Part shown: positions 36,301-44,510 of the stretch, in pieces
Numbering within the stretch: position 1 is the stretch's first letter
How the letters are laid out: every line of letters starts with the position of its first letter
Translations under genes and position numbers: made by a program
The notes under the pieces: model-generated
Databases searched by the model: none
Told to the model about the DNA's origin: nothing
Seen by the model: only the letters and a program-made list of their open reading frames with translations
Source of the DNA: Pseudovibrio exalbescens
GTDB taxonomy: Bacteria > Pseudomonadota > Alphaproteobacteria > Rhizobiales > Stappiaceae
Assembly: GCF_028737195.1 (NCBI RefSeq)
Contig: NZ_JAQZAJ010000003.1
Span: forward strand, 372,001-436,000
Reading direction: 5' to 3'
DNA length: 64,000 bases

Positions 36301-36532
36301 GGTCGTGGATCCGATGTTCCGCAGTATGTCAGTGGCAATTATGGGTGGTTTGGCGTTTGCGACCATTTTGACCCTGATTGCTGTGCCTGCGCTTTACTGT
36401 GCGTTCTACCGGATCTCATACCACCCGCTGGACAAGTCGGGCTCTGGTCCGCACAAGCCATCCGCTGCTCAGCTTGAAAACGAAGCTGACAAGCAAACGG
36501 CAGGTGTATCTAAAGAACTCGCCCCTGCATAA
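33383..36532 (+). CDS. RND-family efflux transporter, HAE-1/HME-like pump
   Basis: A proton-driven inner-membrane pump of 1049 residues with twelve transmembrane helices and two large periplasmic loops. The N-terminus is MDIARYSIEKPVNVWMVVL. The proton-relay helix 4 region ALVIAMGMLVDNAIVVAEG carries the DN pair. It resembles the AcrB-like subgroup of alphaproteobacterial pumps (TriC/MexK-like spacing) rather than AcrB itself; substrates cannot be inferred. AGGAG lies 8 nt before the ATG. No outer-membrane partner gene follows, so a TolC-type channel elsewhere is needed. Confidence 0.92.
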   Translation: MDIARYSIEKPVNVWMVVLIALLGGIWALSSIGRLEDPEFTIKTAQVITAYPGASASEVEEEVTEKLETAIQQLSQLDELTSNSEPGLSRIQVEIKDTYDKNELPQVWDELRRKVNDVRNDLPAGVRDPIVFDSFGDVYGLYYAFTADGYSNRQFRNMTQELRRELLTVEGVAKVDVLGEPQDEIRINVSQDRLAQLGITLSDVMAVLGVENAVQENGTTLAGDARLRIVTDSAFHSYTSIADLVIGRPGSTAMVRLSDVATLDVSEPDNPSEIVRHNGSRAVTLGISAIGGTNIVDVGQHVEAHINELQETLPLGMEITPIYEQHVVVDTAVSDFVLNLAMSVAIVIIVLGIFMGWRAALVVGTSLFLTVMATVFWMEILGLQLERISLGALVIAMGMLVDNAIVVAEGMMINMQRGMKPLPASSLVVRQTKWPLLGATIIGIMAFSGIGLSPDATGEFLFSLFAVVAISLLMSWVFAILLTPLFGKYFFITSLSGEDQDPYRGMIYVAYKNLLVLALRLRPVTIILLVATTAVCMYSFKYVGIAFFPDSSTPLFYVNYWAPQGADVRSTDRDLQILDEYIHSLDSVTDTSSFAGRGAARFMLTYSPEDATPNYGQIIVRTSTTETIDALAVKIREFSAQTFPNARVFTERLVYGPPSGASIQARFSGPDANVLRELAGKAEVIFKDPKYRLYDVRTDWRERELVLQPVFDEDRARIAGITRQDLANAVLFSSDGMRAGSYRDEDENIPIMVRRERAEGTTASEILMDTLVWSSQQSAYVPIDQVTDGVKTVTEDTLIRRRDRVKTLTVMGANADDELASVAHARIRGEIEAIPLPYGYSLEWGGEYESSNEANASLGNALPLGFLAMIIISILLFAKVREPLIIWLMVPMSINGVTIALLGTGLPLDFMAILGVLSLSGMLIKNAIVLIDEITVQIFEGKERFQAVVEASVSRLRPVCMAAFTTILGMAPLVVDPMFRSMSVAIMGGLAFATILTLIAVPALYCAFYRISYHPLDKSGSGPHKPSAAQLENEADKQTAGVSKELAPA

Positions 36533-36549
36533 GCAGGGGTGAAACAGAA

Positions 36550-36583
36550 AGGGCAAGACAGGTGCCCCGACCCGTCTTGCCCT
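36550..36583 (+). terminator. First hairpin after the RND pump gene
   Basis: AGGGCAAGAC and GTCTTGCCCT form a perfect 10-bp stem with a 14-nt loop. There is no direct T tract, so it probably protects or assists the next terminator. Confidence 0.45.
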
Positions 36584-36584
36584 G

Positions 36585-36630
36585 AAAAGCGTCGCTCATC
36601 TTCCCAACACCACGAGCGGCGCTTTTCTTT
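36585..36630 (+). terminator. Intrinsic terminator of the efflux operon
   Basis: AAAAGCGTCGCTC and GAGCGGCGCTTTT form a 13-bp stem with one wobble and a 16-nt loop, followed by CTTT. Confidence 0.8.
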
Positions 36631-36675
36631 ATGCGCTGTAAGGTGAGAAAGAACAAGCCTGTGGCTTGAAGGGGT

Positions 36676-37710
36676 TTACCTGCCGCCGTAGAGAGATTTC
36701 CAGGTCGGCACCGCATCAGACCGATCCGGTGTGGCCATATAAACGGCGCGTGCGATGGCACGTGCGAGGGTTGAGGCGGCATAGGCGCCAAGCAACTGCA
36801 TCTCCGCCACCGGATCCGTCATGGCACGTCTGCCGGTGGACATCACGAAAATCAGATCTCCATCTAGTGGTGTGTGCGCGGGCCACAGGGCATGGGCGTA
36901 GCCGTCATGCGCCGCAATGGCGATACGCTTTGCCTCAGCCTTGGTCAGGATCAGATCCGTTGCGATGACGCTGATTGTTGTGTTCGCCGTTGGCTGCGCA
37001 GCGCTCTCGACATTCGACAGCTTGGACAATATGCCTTCGGCGGGAGGAGGCAGGTCTGCAGGTAGTCCCAGTCCCCCGAACTCCTCACCAATTTCGAAAG
37101 ATGCGGCTCGAAAGTTCGGCAGACCATCAAACGTGGTTGTGCCAAGAGCGTTGACGGCGGTGAGTGCGCCCACTACGCCACCCGTTGGCAACAGCGTTGA
37201 GGCGGAGCCAAGACCGCCCTTCAGGTTAGCTGTCGTTGCCCCATAGCCCGCACCTTCAGTGCCAAGGGCAAACATTTCTCCTGCATTTTGCGCAGCTTGT
37301 AATCCAAGGTGACGGTAGGGTGTTTCATCAAGCCCCCATGTCTTGTCTCCTCCGTTGAGAAGATCAAAGAGAATGGCACCAGGTACGATAGGTACGCGAA
37401 CAGAGCCAATGGCAAACCCCTTGCCCCGCTTTGCCAGCAGTGCTTGCGCCCCAGCCACAGCATCCAGGCCGAACGCAGAGCCACCTGAAAGCACAAGTGC
37501 GTCAATCTGCGCCACGGTTTGTTCCGGCTCCAGAAGCGCAACGTCACGGGTGCCGGGCGCACCGCCATGGATGGCAACCGACGCTACAGAAGGGTTTTCG
37601 GGTACGACCACAGTCGCGCCACTTTTAAGAGCAGGGTCGTGTGCGTTCCCGACGGCTATGCCGGGAACATCTGAAATGAGATTGAGTGCACCAGTTTTTA
37701 GTTTTGCCAT
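36676..37710 (-). CDS. P1-family (DmpA-type) aminopeptidase
   Basis: A 344-residue N-terminal nucleophile hydrolase of the DmpA/L-aminopeptidase family, which self-cleaves and removes N-terminal residues or hydrolyses small amides. The predicted processing site and nucleophile are in PTANTTISVIATDLILTK. VLSGGSAFGLDA and EGAGYGATTANLKGG are the conserved glycine-rich segments. No signal peptide is evident. The ATG is at 37710. It follows a flavin reductase gene on the same strand after about 60 nt and may be in one unit. Substrate unknown. Confidence 0.85.
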   Translation of the reverse strand: MAKLKTGALNLISDVPGIAVGNAHDPALKSGATVVVPENPSVASVAIHGGAPGTRDVALLEPEQTVAQIDALVLSGGSAFGLDAVAGAQALLAKRGKGFAIGSVRVPIVPGAILFDLLNGGDKTWGLDETPYRHLGLQAAQNAGEMFALGTEGAGYGATTANLKGGLGSASTLLPTGGVVGALTAVNALGTTTFDGLPNFRAASFEIGEEFGGLGLPADLPPPAEGILSKLSNVESAAQPTANTTISVIATDLILTKAEAKRIAIAAHDGYAHALWPAHTPLDGDLIFVMSTGRRAMTDPVAEMQLLGAYAASTLARAIARAVYMATPDRSDAVPTWKSLYGGR

Positions 37711-37771
37711 TGGACGCTCGTCTGGTTCTTTTTAAAGACCAGTTCAGCATACCTAGGGTTCTGCTTGGTGG

Positions 37772-38296
37772 CTATAGAGCGTGGTAGTTGCGATCGAGAT
37801 AAATGAGGGCTTTACTCTTCTCGCCGCAGCTCGCTGCGACAACGCGTCCGAACAGCACGGAGTGCGTTCCGACCTCTGAGATTTCGCTCACTTCGCAATC
37901 GAATGCAACGCGGGCACTCTTCAGCACTGGAGAGCCCGTTTGCAGCGTTTGCCAGTCTGCCAACGCGAACCGCTCATCCATTTCCAGATTATCGCGGCCA
38001 GCAAAAGCGTCCGAAAGATCCGTGTGATCATGAATCAGCGTGTTCACTGAAAACACGCCGTTGCGCTTTATGATGTCGTTAACGAATGTATTCCGATTCA
38101 GGCAAACCAAAACCGTAGGTGGGCTGTCGGTTACGGAACAAACGGCGGAGACGGTAGCGCCGACCCGTCCAGCACCTCCATTGGACGCCAGAATATTCAC
38201 AGAGGCACCAAGACGGCTCATGGCCTCTCGGAAGTCATCTGCCTCTATCGTTTTCTTTTGGTCAGTCATCGGCGTCTTCGCTGCAGTTGCTGTCAT
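37772..38296 (-). CDS. Flavin reductase (HpaC/RutF-like)
   Basis: A 174-residue FMN-binding split-barrel reductase, which makes reduced flavin for a partner monooxygenase. Family features are FREAMSRLGASVNILAS, GATVSAVCSVTDSPPTVLVC and VGTHSVLFGRVV, followed by LIYLDRNYHAL. The start could be the ATG at 38296 or that at 38269. No partner monooxygenase is in the window, so its role is open. Confidence 0.83.
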   Translation of the reverse strand: MTATAAKTPMTDQKKTIEADDFREAMSRLGASVNILASNGGAGRVGATVSAVCSVTDSPPTVLVCLNRNTFVNDIIKRNGVFSVNTLIHDHTDLSDAFAGRDNLEMDERFALADWQTLQTGSPVLKSARVAFDCEVSEISEVGTHSVLFGRVVAASCGEKSKALIYLDRNYHAL

Positions 38297-38682
38297 TTGT
38301 ATCGAGGCCTTGCGTGCGTATCGGGAGGTCTGTCCTGAGCACTAGCTAGGGGCTTACACTTAAATTTTCCAGTTAGTTTTTCGTCGGTGGGGGCATTTGC
38401 CCCCGCATTCCTGCCGCAAGCAGAGGGGGTTAGGCCCTTTTGCAGACTGCATTCTTGCCGAAATCACTCTCTGACGATTGCATTGGTACTGATATATTAC
38501 ACGTGCTATTGATTGATTCCGCTGATACGATGAATGCCTGAATGAAAGAGCGGTTCAACGGGAAAATCTTAGCGACATAAACCTAACTCTTGGTCAATAC
38601 GTGATTGGCAGGGGACGCGGGGTTAGAGAATGAAAAATTCGTTTTTGCCGCATTTTCCGATAGAAAATTATCAATTTAGGTG

Positions 38683-38700
38683 ATTACCTGTATAGGTAAT
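38683..38700 (+). promoter_or_regulatory. Inverted repeat upstream of livH, operator candidate
   Basis: ATTACCT and AGGTAAT are exact reverse complements with a GTAT spacer, in an AT-rich segment 107 nt before the livH ATG. A regulator dimer site is plausible, family unknown. Confidence 0.4.
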
Positions 38701-38739
38701 TTACTTGGAGAGGGAGGCTTATTAAAAAGTTAAGCGGGG

Positions 38740-38759
38740 CCAGACGTGGAGACGTCTGG
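38740..38759 (+). promoter_or_regulatory. Leader hairpin before livH
   Basis: CCAGACGT and ACGTCTGG form a perfect 8-bp stem with a GGAG loop, 47 nt before the start codon. It may stabilise the mRNA or take part in control. Confidence 0.4.
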
Positions 38760-38806
38760 GTAGAACGGTAAAAAACCGCTGATCCAATCGGGGAACAATA
38801 TAAAAT

Positions 38807-39742
38807 ATGGATTACTTTCTCCAACAGCTAATAAATGGCGTAACGTTGGGATCGATTTACGGTCTCATCGCCATTGGTTATACGATGGTCTATGGCATCA
38901 TCGGGATGATCAACTTCGCACATGGTGACATTTTCATGATCGGCTCGTTTATTGCGCTTATCATGATAGTGGCACTGGGAATTACAGCAGCGACGCCGCT
39001 GCTTCTTCTGATCGCAGCCCTTGTGCTGGTTTTGGTGATCGCAATGGCATTGACCGCCTTTTGGGGATGGACGGTCGAACGCATTGCTTATCGGCCACTT
39101 CGCGGATCATTCAGACTGGCGCCGCTGATCACCGCAATTGGTGCCTCAATTGCACTTCAGAACTTTGTCCAGATTTCGCAGGGAGCGCGCAACAAGCCGC
39201 TTCAGCCCCTTGTTCAGGGGGGCTTTCAGTTGACCGATGGGGGCGCTGACGGCTCCGGATTTGTTGTTCAGCTGTCTTACATGCAGATCTTGATCATTGT
39301 CTCCACCGTCGTGTTGATGCTTGGCTTCACCTTCTTGATCAATCACACCTCTTTAGGTCGGTCTCAGAGAGCTTGTGAGCAGGACCGAAAGATGGCTGCG
39401 CTTGTCGGCGTGAATGTGGACCGCACCATTTCCCTGACCTTTGTCATGGGAGCCGCGCTTGCTGCCGTCGCTGGCCTCATGTTCCTCATGTACTACGGCG
39501 TGGTGGACTTCTTCATTGGCTTTGTAGCTGGCGTCAAGGCCTTTACCGCAGCAGTGCTTGGCGGCATCGGCTCGTTGCCGGGTGCCATGCTTGGTGGTTT
39601 GCTGATTGGCCTGATTGAAACTTTTTGGTCTGGCTATTTCTCGGTCGAATACAAGGATGTTGCCGCCTTCTCAATCCTCGCGATTGTGCTGATCTTCATG
39701 CCTGAAGGTCTGCTCGGCAAGCCGGAAGTGGAGAAGGTCTGA
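38807..39742 (+). CDS. livH: Branched-chain amino acid ABC transporter permease LivH
   Basis: A 311-residue inner-membrane permease with about eight helices. The characteristic opening is LINGVTLGSIYGLIAIGYTMVYGI. The EAA-like cytoplasmic loop is present (RACEQDRKMAALVGVNVDR), as is VLGGIGSLPGAMLGGLLIG. It is first in livH-livM-livG-livF-DUF6867, separated from livM by 2 nt. The ribosome binding site is weak (GGGAA 12 nt upstream). Confidence 0.95.
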   Translation: MDYFLQQLINGVTLGSIYGLIAIGYTMVYGIIGMINFAHGDIFMIGSFIALIMIVALGITAATPLLLLIAALVLVLVIAMALTAFWGWTVERIAYRPLRGSFRLAPLITAIGASIALQNFVQISQGARNKPLQPLVQGGFQLTDGGADGSGFVVQLSYMQILIIVSTVVLMLGFTFLINHTSLGRSQRACEQDRKMAALVGVNVDRTISLTFVMGAALAAVAGLMFLMYYGVVDFFIGFVAGVKAFTAAVLGGIGSLPGAMLGGLLIGLIETFWSGYFSVEYKDVAAFSILAIVLIFMPEGLLGKPEVEKV

Positions 39743-39744
39743 TC

Positions 39745-41079
39745 ATGCAAGCTGTTAAAAAACCAAGTCTGCTTGAAAGCAGTCTGAAGGATGCAGCCGG
39801 GGGGGCGCTCGTCACCCTCGCACTCGCTGCGGTGATGATCGGCATGAAGGTAGACGTGGCCTCTGGCCGCGGAGCCGAACTGTTTATCGAATACCGATGG
39901 TTCGCCGTCGCGATGGCTGTGGTCGTGGTGTTTGCGGGCCGCCTTGTTATGAACCTTTTCTTTTGGCGAACCGACAATTCTGTGGCAGCGGCCGTTTCCG
40001 GCCTCATGCCGAAGTCAAAAGCTGGTTCCGGCCTGGGCGCGGCCTTGAAACCCTTGCTGCTGATTGTTGCAATTGCGCTGCCGTTTGCACTGATGTTTTG
40101 GCTGGGTGCACGGGGCTCGCGCCAATATATCGACCTTGCCATTCTGGTCACCACCTATGTGATGCTCGGCTGGGGCTTGAACATCGTGGTGGGTTTGGCC
40201 GGTCTTCTCGACCTTGGCTACGTGGCCTTTTATGCGGTAGGGGCATACTCCTACGCGTTGTTGGCTCAGTACTTTGGCTTCTCGTTTTGGATTTGCTTGC
40301 CTTTGGCGGGTATTCTGGCCGCATTCTGGGGCATCATTCTTGGCTTCCCGGTTCTGCGGCTTCGCGGGGACTACTTGGCTATCGTGACGCTGGCATTCGG
40401 TGAGATCATCCGAGTTGTCTTGCTGAACTGGTACGAGTTTACCGGTGGTCCCGATGGGATTTCCGGGATCCCGCGTCCAACCTTCTTCGGTTTGGAGTTC
40501 ACGCGCGGAGAGGGCGGGTTTGCCGACTTCTTCGGGCTCGACTATTCCTCAATTCACCGCATCATCTTCCTGTACTACCTCATCCTGATCATGGCGCTGA
40601 TGACGAACTTCGTGACAATGCGCTTGCGCCGGATGCCAATTGGTCGGGCCTGGGAGGCGCTGCGTGAAGATGAGATTGCATGCCGGTCGTTGGGCATCAA
40701 CACAACCAACACCAAGCTCACGGCATTCGCGCTGGGAGCCATGTTCGGTGGGTTTGCTGGCTCCTTTTTCGCAACCCGTCAGGGCTTCATCTCGCCAGAA
40801 AGCTTCACGTTCATCGAGTCCGCTGTGATCTTGGCGATCGTGGTGCTCGGCGGGCTTGGCTCTCAGATCGGTGTTGTGATCGCGTCCATCTTCATGATCG
40901 GCGGCTTTGAATTCTTCCGTGAATTCGAAGAATACCGTATGCTGGTCTTCGGTCTTTTGATGGTGGTCATCATGGTATGGAAACCGAGAGGTCTAGTTTC
41001 AACCCGTGCGCCGTCTGTGTCCTTGTCCAAGAGCGCTAAGGGCATCTCTGCCGATTTGGTACAGGAGGGCCACGGATGA
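39745..41079 (+). CDS. livM: Branched-chain amino acid ABC transporter permease LivM
   Basis: The second membrane subunit, 444 residues. The LivM core is LGLNIVVGLAGLLDLGYVAFYAVGAY with GFPVLRLRGDYLAIVTLAFGEI (each quoted only as key pieces) and AVVLGGLGSQ-like sequence near the end. An N-terminal extension of about 110 residues with extra helices is longer than in E. coli. The stop overlaps the livG start (ATGA), indicating translational coupling. Confidence 0.95.
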   Translation: MQAVKKPSLLESSLKDAAGGALVTLALAAVMIGMKVDVASGRGAELFIEYRWFAVAMAVVVVFAGRLVMNLFFWRTDNSVAAAVSGLMPKSKAGSGLGAALKPLLLIVAIALPFALMFWLGARGSRQYIDLAILVTTYVMLGWGLNIVVGLAGLLDLGYVAFYAVGAYSYALLAQYFGFSFWICLPLAGILAAFWGIILGFPVLRLRGDYLAIVTLAFGEIIRVVLLNWYEFTGGPDGISGIPRPTFFGLEFTRGEGGFADFFGLDYSSIHRIIFLYYLILIMALMTNFVTMRLRRMPIGRAWEALREDEIACRSLGINTTNTKLTAFALGAMFGGFAGSFFATRQGFISPESFTFIESAVILAIVVLGGLGSQIGVVIASIFMIGGFEFFREFEEYRMLVFGLLMVVIMVWKPRGLVSTRAPSVSLSKSAKGISADLVQEGHG

Positions 41080-41921
41080 CACAGTGGAACGACAACCCGG
41101 TATTGACCGTAGAGCATCTGACCATGCGGTTTGGCGGTCTGACGGCGATTGATAACCTTTCGTTCAATGTTGGTCGCGGTGATATCACGGCGCTAATCGG
41201 CCCGAACGGTGCTGGTAAAACGACGGTGTTCAACTGCACCACCGGCTTTTACAAGCCAACGGAAGGGCGCCTTGTGATGCGCCGAACCAATGGCGAGAAG
41301 TACCTTCTCGAGCGCATGCCCGACTTCAAGATTTCCGCGCATGCAAAGGTCGCTCGTACCTTCCAGAACATCCGCCTGTTTGGTGGCATGACCATTTTGG
41401 AAAACCTGATGGTGGCTCAGCATAACCCGCTGATGGTGGCTTCGAACTGGACCATTGGTGGTTTGTTGGGGCTGGGCGGATATCGCCATGCCAATGTGGA
41501 CGCCATTGAAAAGGCGAAGTACTGGCTGGACAAGACCGGTCTGATTGACCGGGCAGACCTACCAGCTGCTGAACTGCCTTACGGGGACCAGCGTCGCCTC
41601 GAGATCGCACGTGCCATGTGCACAGGTCCCGAGCTTCTTTGTCTCGACGAGCCTGCTGCGGGTTTGAACCCAAAGGAGAGCTTGGAACTCAACGAACTGC
41701 TCATGTACATCCGCAAGGAGCATGACACCTCCGTTCTCTTGATCGAGCACGACATGTCCGTGGTGATGGAGATTTCCGACCACGTGGTGGTCCTCGACTA
41801 CGGGGTGAAAATCTCCGATGGAACGCCCGAGGAGGTGAAGAACGATCCGCATGTGATCGCCGCTTACCTGGGTGTGGATGATGATGAAGTGGATCAGATT
41901 GAGGAGGAAGTGGGACTATGA
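41076..41921 (+). CDS. livG: Branched-chain amino acid ABC transporter ATPase LivG
   Basis: A 281-residue ATP-binding subunit. Walker A is GPNGAGKTT, followed by the LivG-typical insertion before the signature region (LPYGDQRRLEIARAM) and Walker B LLCLDEPAAGLNP. Its start overlaps livM by 4 nt and its stop overlaps livF by 4 nt. Confidence 0.96.
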   Translation: MTQWNDNPVLTVEHLTMRFGGLTAIDNLSFNVGRGDITALIGPNGAGKTTVFNCTTGFYKPTEGRLVMRRTNGEKYLLERMPDFKISAHAKVARTFQNIRLFGGMTILENLMVAQHNPLMVASNWTIGGLLGLGGYRHANVDAIEKAKYWLDKTGLIDRADLPAAELPYGDQRRLEIARAMCTGPELLCLDEPAAGLNPKESLELNELLMYIRKEHDTSVLLIEHDMSVVMEISDHVVVLDYGVKISDGTPEEVKNDPHVIAAYLGVDDDEVDQIEEEVGL

Positions 41922-42649
41922 GTGCAACTGAGCCACTTCTGAAAGTCCGCGGCGTTGAGACCTATTACGGCAAGATTATTGCCCTGAAGGGCGTCGATCT
42001 TGATGTGTTCGAGGGCGAGATTGTTACCCTGATCGGTGCTAACGGTGCGGGTAAGTCCACGTTGATGATGACCGTCTGTGGCACGCCTCAGGCGCGCAAC
42101 GGCTCCATCGTTTATGCGGGCGAGGATATCACCCTGAAGCCAACCTATGAGATCATGCGAACCGGAATTGCGCAATCGCCTGAAGGGCGTCGCATATTCC
42201 CGCGCATGTCGGTTCTTGAGAACCTGATGATGGGCGGCATGGTTGCCGGGAACGATCACTTCGAGGACGATTTGAAGAAGGCGTTCGATCTGTTTCCGCG
42301 CCTGCGTGAGCGTAAAAATCAGCGCGGCGGCACACTGTCGGGCGGGGAGCAGCAGATGCTGGCAATTGCTCGGGCGCTGATGAGCCGTCCGCGGCTCTTG
42401 CTTCTTGATGAACCGTCTCTTGGTCTTGCACCTATTATTGTGAAGCAGATTTTCGAGGCCATCAACGAGCTGAACAAGAATGACGGTCTTACCGTGTTTT
42501 TGGTGGAGCAGAATGCGTATCACGCATTGAAGCTTGCGCACCGCGGTTACGTCATGGTGAACGGTGTCATCACCATGACCGGAACCGGTAAGGAACTCCT
42601 GTCTCGAGAGGAGGTCAAGGCGGCCTATCTCGAAGGCGGCAGGCACTGA
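41918..42649 (+). CDS. livF: Branched-chain amino acid ABC transporter ATPase LivF
   Basis: A 243-residue ATP-binding subunit that pairs with LivG. Walker A is GANGAGKST, the signature LSGGEQQMLAIARAL and Walker B LLLLDEPSLGLAP. The start overlaps livG by ATGA. The DUF6867 gene follows after 14 nt. Confidence 0.96.
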   Translation: MSATEPLLKVRGVETYYGKIIALKGVDLDVFEGEIVTLIGANGAGKSTLMMTVCGTPQARNGSIVYAGEDITLKPTYEIMRTGIAQSPEGRRIFPRMSVLENLMMGGMVAGNDHFEDDLKKAFDLFPRLRERKNQRGGTLSGGEQQMLAIARALMSRPRLLLLDEPSLGLAPIIVKQIFEAINELNKNDGLTVFLVEQNAYHALKLAHRGYVMVNGVITMTGTGKELLSREEVKAAYLEGGRH

Positions 42650-42663
42650 GCGAGGAGCAGATC

Positions 42664-43023
42664 ATGGGTATTCTCTACGGCAGTTCCTTGCCTGTCTTTA
42701 TCATCTTCGTTTGCGGCATTGGAGGCCTCGCAGCATATGCGACGGGCCGAGCAATTGCAGTGACATGGCGGCCTTTGTGGCTGCTGTTCTGGTTCCTGTT
42801 CTTGTTGACCCTTGCGGTTAGGTTCCTGTCTTTCGCACTGTTTGAAGAGCCGCTGCTTTCACTGCAGTATCTCATCGTTGATTATCTGGTGCTGACAGGT
42901 ATTGCGCTGCTCGGGTGGCGCAAGACGCGGACCACGCAAATGGTGACCCAGTATCGTTGGCTTTATACTCGTACGAGCCCTTTCAGCTGGACGCTGAAAG
43001 AGGGCAAAGACGATGCCTATTGA
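42664..43023 (+). CDS. DUF6867-type small membrane protein in the liv operon
   Basis: A 119-residue protein with about three hydrophobic helices and a basic, aromatic C-terminal tail (QYRWLYTRTSPFSWTLK). It matches a family of unknown function found next to branched-chain amino acid ABC genes in rhizobial genomes. GAGGAG lies upstream of the ATG, 14 nt after livF. It is probably an accessory of the transporter, but no activity is known. Confidence 0.75.
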   Translation: MGILYGSSLPVFIIFVCGIGGLAAYATGRAIAVTWRPLWLLFWFLFLLTLAVRFLSFALFEEPLLSLQYLIVDYLVLTGIALLGWRKTRTTQMVTQYRWLYTRTSPFSWTLKEGKDDAY

Positions 43024-43224
43024 AATTAGTATTAACTCATAGTTTTGGGTTGCAAAAGTTTCTGGGGGTTGTTCAACTACCCCTAGAAAGATCTTCGGAT
43101 TCTGCGGTGTGGAGAGACGCTGCTTATTCAAAGATTTGAGGAAGATGGAAACATTCACCTCTTCACATGCCTTTAGGGGCTGACAAAGTGAGATTTAAAT
43201 CACCTTAAGATCAGGGGAGTAACA

Positions 43225-44325
43225 ATGAAAAACTCTATTTTGGCGAGTGTTGCAGGTATTACGGCAATTGCCCTATCCAGCACAGCAATGGCAGACATCG
43301 TCATCGGTACTGCAGGCCCAATGACTGGCCAGTACGCCTCCTTTGGCGCGCAGATGAAGGCAGGTGCTGAACAGGCTGTAGCCGACATCAACGCTGCTGG
43401 CGGTGTGAACGGCGAAATGCTAGTTCTGGAAGTTGGCGATGATGCCTGTGACCCGAAGCAGGCCGTTGCCGTTGCCAACCAGATGGTTGGTAAAGGTGCC
43501 GTGTTCATGGCTGGTCACTTCTGCTCCGGTTCTTCTATCCCGGCCTCTCAAGTATATGCTGAAGAGGGCATCATCCAGATTACACCAGCTTCCACGAACC
43601 CCAAGTTCACGGATGAACGTCCAGGTCCAGGTGTCTACCGCGTATGTGGCCGTGATGACCAACAGGGTCAGGTTGCCGGTAACACACTTGCGACCGAGTT
43701 TGGCGACAAGAACATTGCCATCATTCATGACAAGACTGCATATGGTAAGGGTCTTGCTGATGCGACCAAGGCTGTGATGAACGCCGCTGGCAAAGATGAA
43801 GCTGTCTACGAAGCTTACACCGCCGGTGAAAAGGACTACACCGCGCTGGTTTCCAAGCTTAAATCGGAAAACATCGACGTGCTTTACGTTGGTGGTTACC
43901 ACACTGAAGCTGGTCTCATGAAGCGTCAGATGGCTGATCAGGGCATGAACACCATCCTGATCTCCGGTGACGCACTTGTGACCGACGAATACTGGTCCAT
44001 CACAGGTCCTGCAGGTGAAGGTACGCTGATGACCTTCTCTCCAGACCCACGCAAGAACGCAGAAGCTGCACCTGTCGTTGAGGCGCTCGAAGCTGCTGGC
44101 AAGACTGCAGAAGGCTATGCACTTTATACCTACGCAGCAATTCAAGCGTGGGCTGATGCTGTAGAAGCTGCAGGTTCCACCGACTATGACGCTGTTGTAG
44201 AAGCACTGGATTCCGGTGAGTTCGAAACAGTGCTTGGCAACCTCTCCTTTGACGAAAAGGGTGATGTAACACTGCCAGGTTACGTATGGTACGAGTGGAA
44301 AGACGGTAACTACGACTATCGCTAA
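43225..44325 (+). CDS. Branched-chain amino acid ABC transporter substrate-binding protein
   Basis: A 366-residue periplasmic binding protein of the LivJ/LivK type. A signal peptide ends STAMA-DIVIG. Family features are GPMTGQYASFGAQMKAGAEQA and the Cys pair in DDACDPKQA and HFCSGSS. It lies 201 nt after the DUF6867 gene, so it may have its own promoter and be expressed at a higher level; GGGGAG precedes the ATG. The specificity (Leu/Ile/Val) is by family. Confidence 0.94.
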   Translation: MKNSILASVAGITAIALSSTAMADIVIGTAGPMTGQYASFGAQMKAGAEQAVADINAAGGVNGEMLVLEVGDDACDPKQAVAVANQMVGKGAVFMAGHFCSGSSIPASQVYAEEGIIQITPASTNPKFTDERPGPGVYRVCGRDDQQGQVAGNTLATEFGDKNIAIIHDKTAYGKGLADATKAVMNAAGKDEAVYEAYTAGEKDYTALVSKLKSENIDVLYVGGYHTEAGLMKRQMADQGMNTILISGDALVTDEYWSITGPAGEGTLMTFSPDPRKNAEAAPVVEALEAAGKTAEGYALYTYAAIQAWADAVEAAGSTDYDAVVEALDSGEFETVLGNLSFDEKGDVTLPGYVWYEWKDGNYDYR

Positions 44326-44364
44326 GCGTTAGAACTCGGCATTCGTGCCGATTGGTTCAGGTAG

Positions 44365-44393
44365 AGGCCCTGCGGGAAACTGCGGGGCCTTTT
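44365..44393 (+). terminator. Intrinsic terminator of the liv cluster
   Basis: AGGCCCTGC and GCGGGGCCT form a 9-bp stem with one wobble and an 8-nt loop, followed by TTTCGTTT. Confidence 0.8.
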
Positions 44394-44510
44394 CGTTTGG
44401 CTTTGAGAGTTCATAAAGGCTAAGCGCGATTTTCTGGATGGGAGCAAGGGCGTGTCATTTTGGTGTTTACGATTTTTCCGATAAGTTACTGGGAAAATTG
44501 GAGGACGACC

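Larger units (their letters stand above)
38297..38806 (+). other. 510-nt gene-free region and leader of the liv operon
   Basis: No supported gene. The left half is plain, with a short GGGGGC/GCCCCC hairpin at 38389-38404. The right half, just before livH, has the inverted repeat ATTACCT-GTAT-AGGTAAT (38683-38700) and the hairpin CCAGACGT-GGAG-ACGTCTGG (38740-38759). Its bases 38620-38710 are unusually AT-rich for this window. I could not fix a sigma-70 promoter. Confidence 0.5.

Noticed and set aside
38389-38404. GGGGGC-ATTT-GCCCCC hairpin as a terminator
   Set aside because: No T tract follows on either strand and no gene ends near it.
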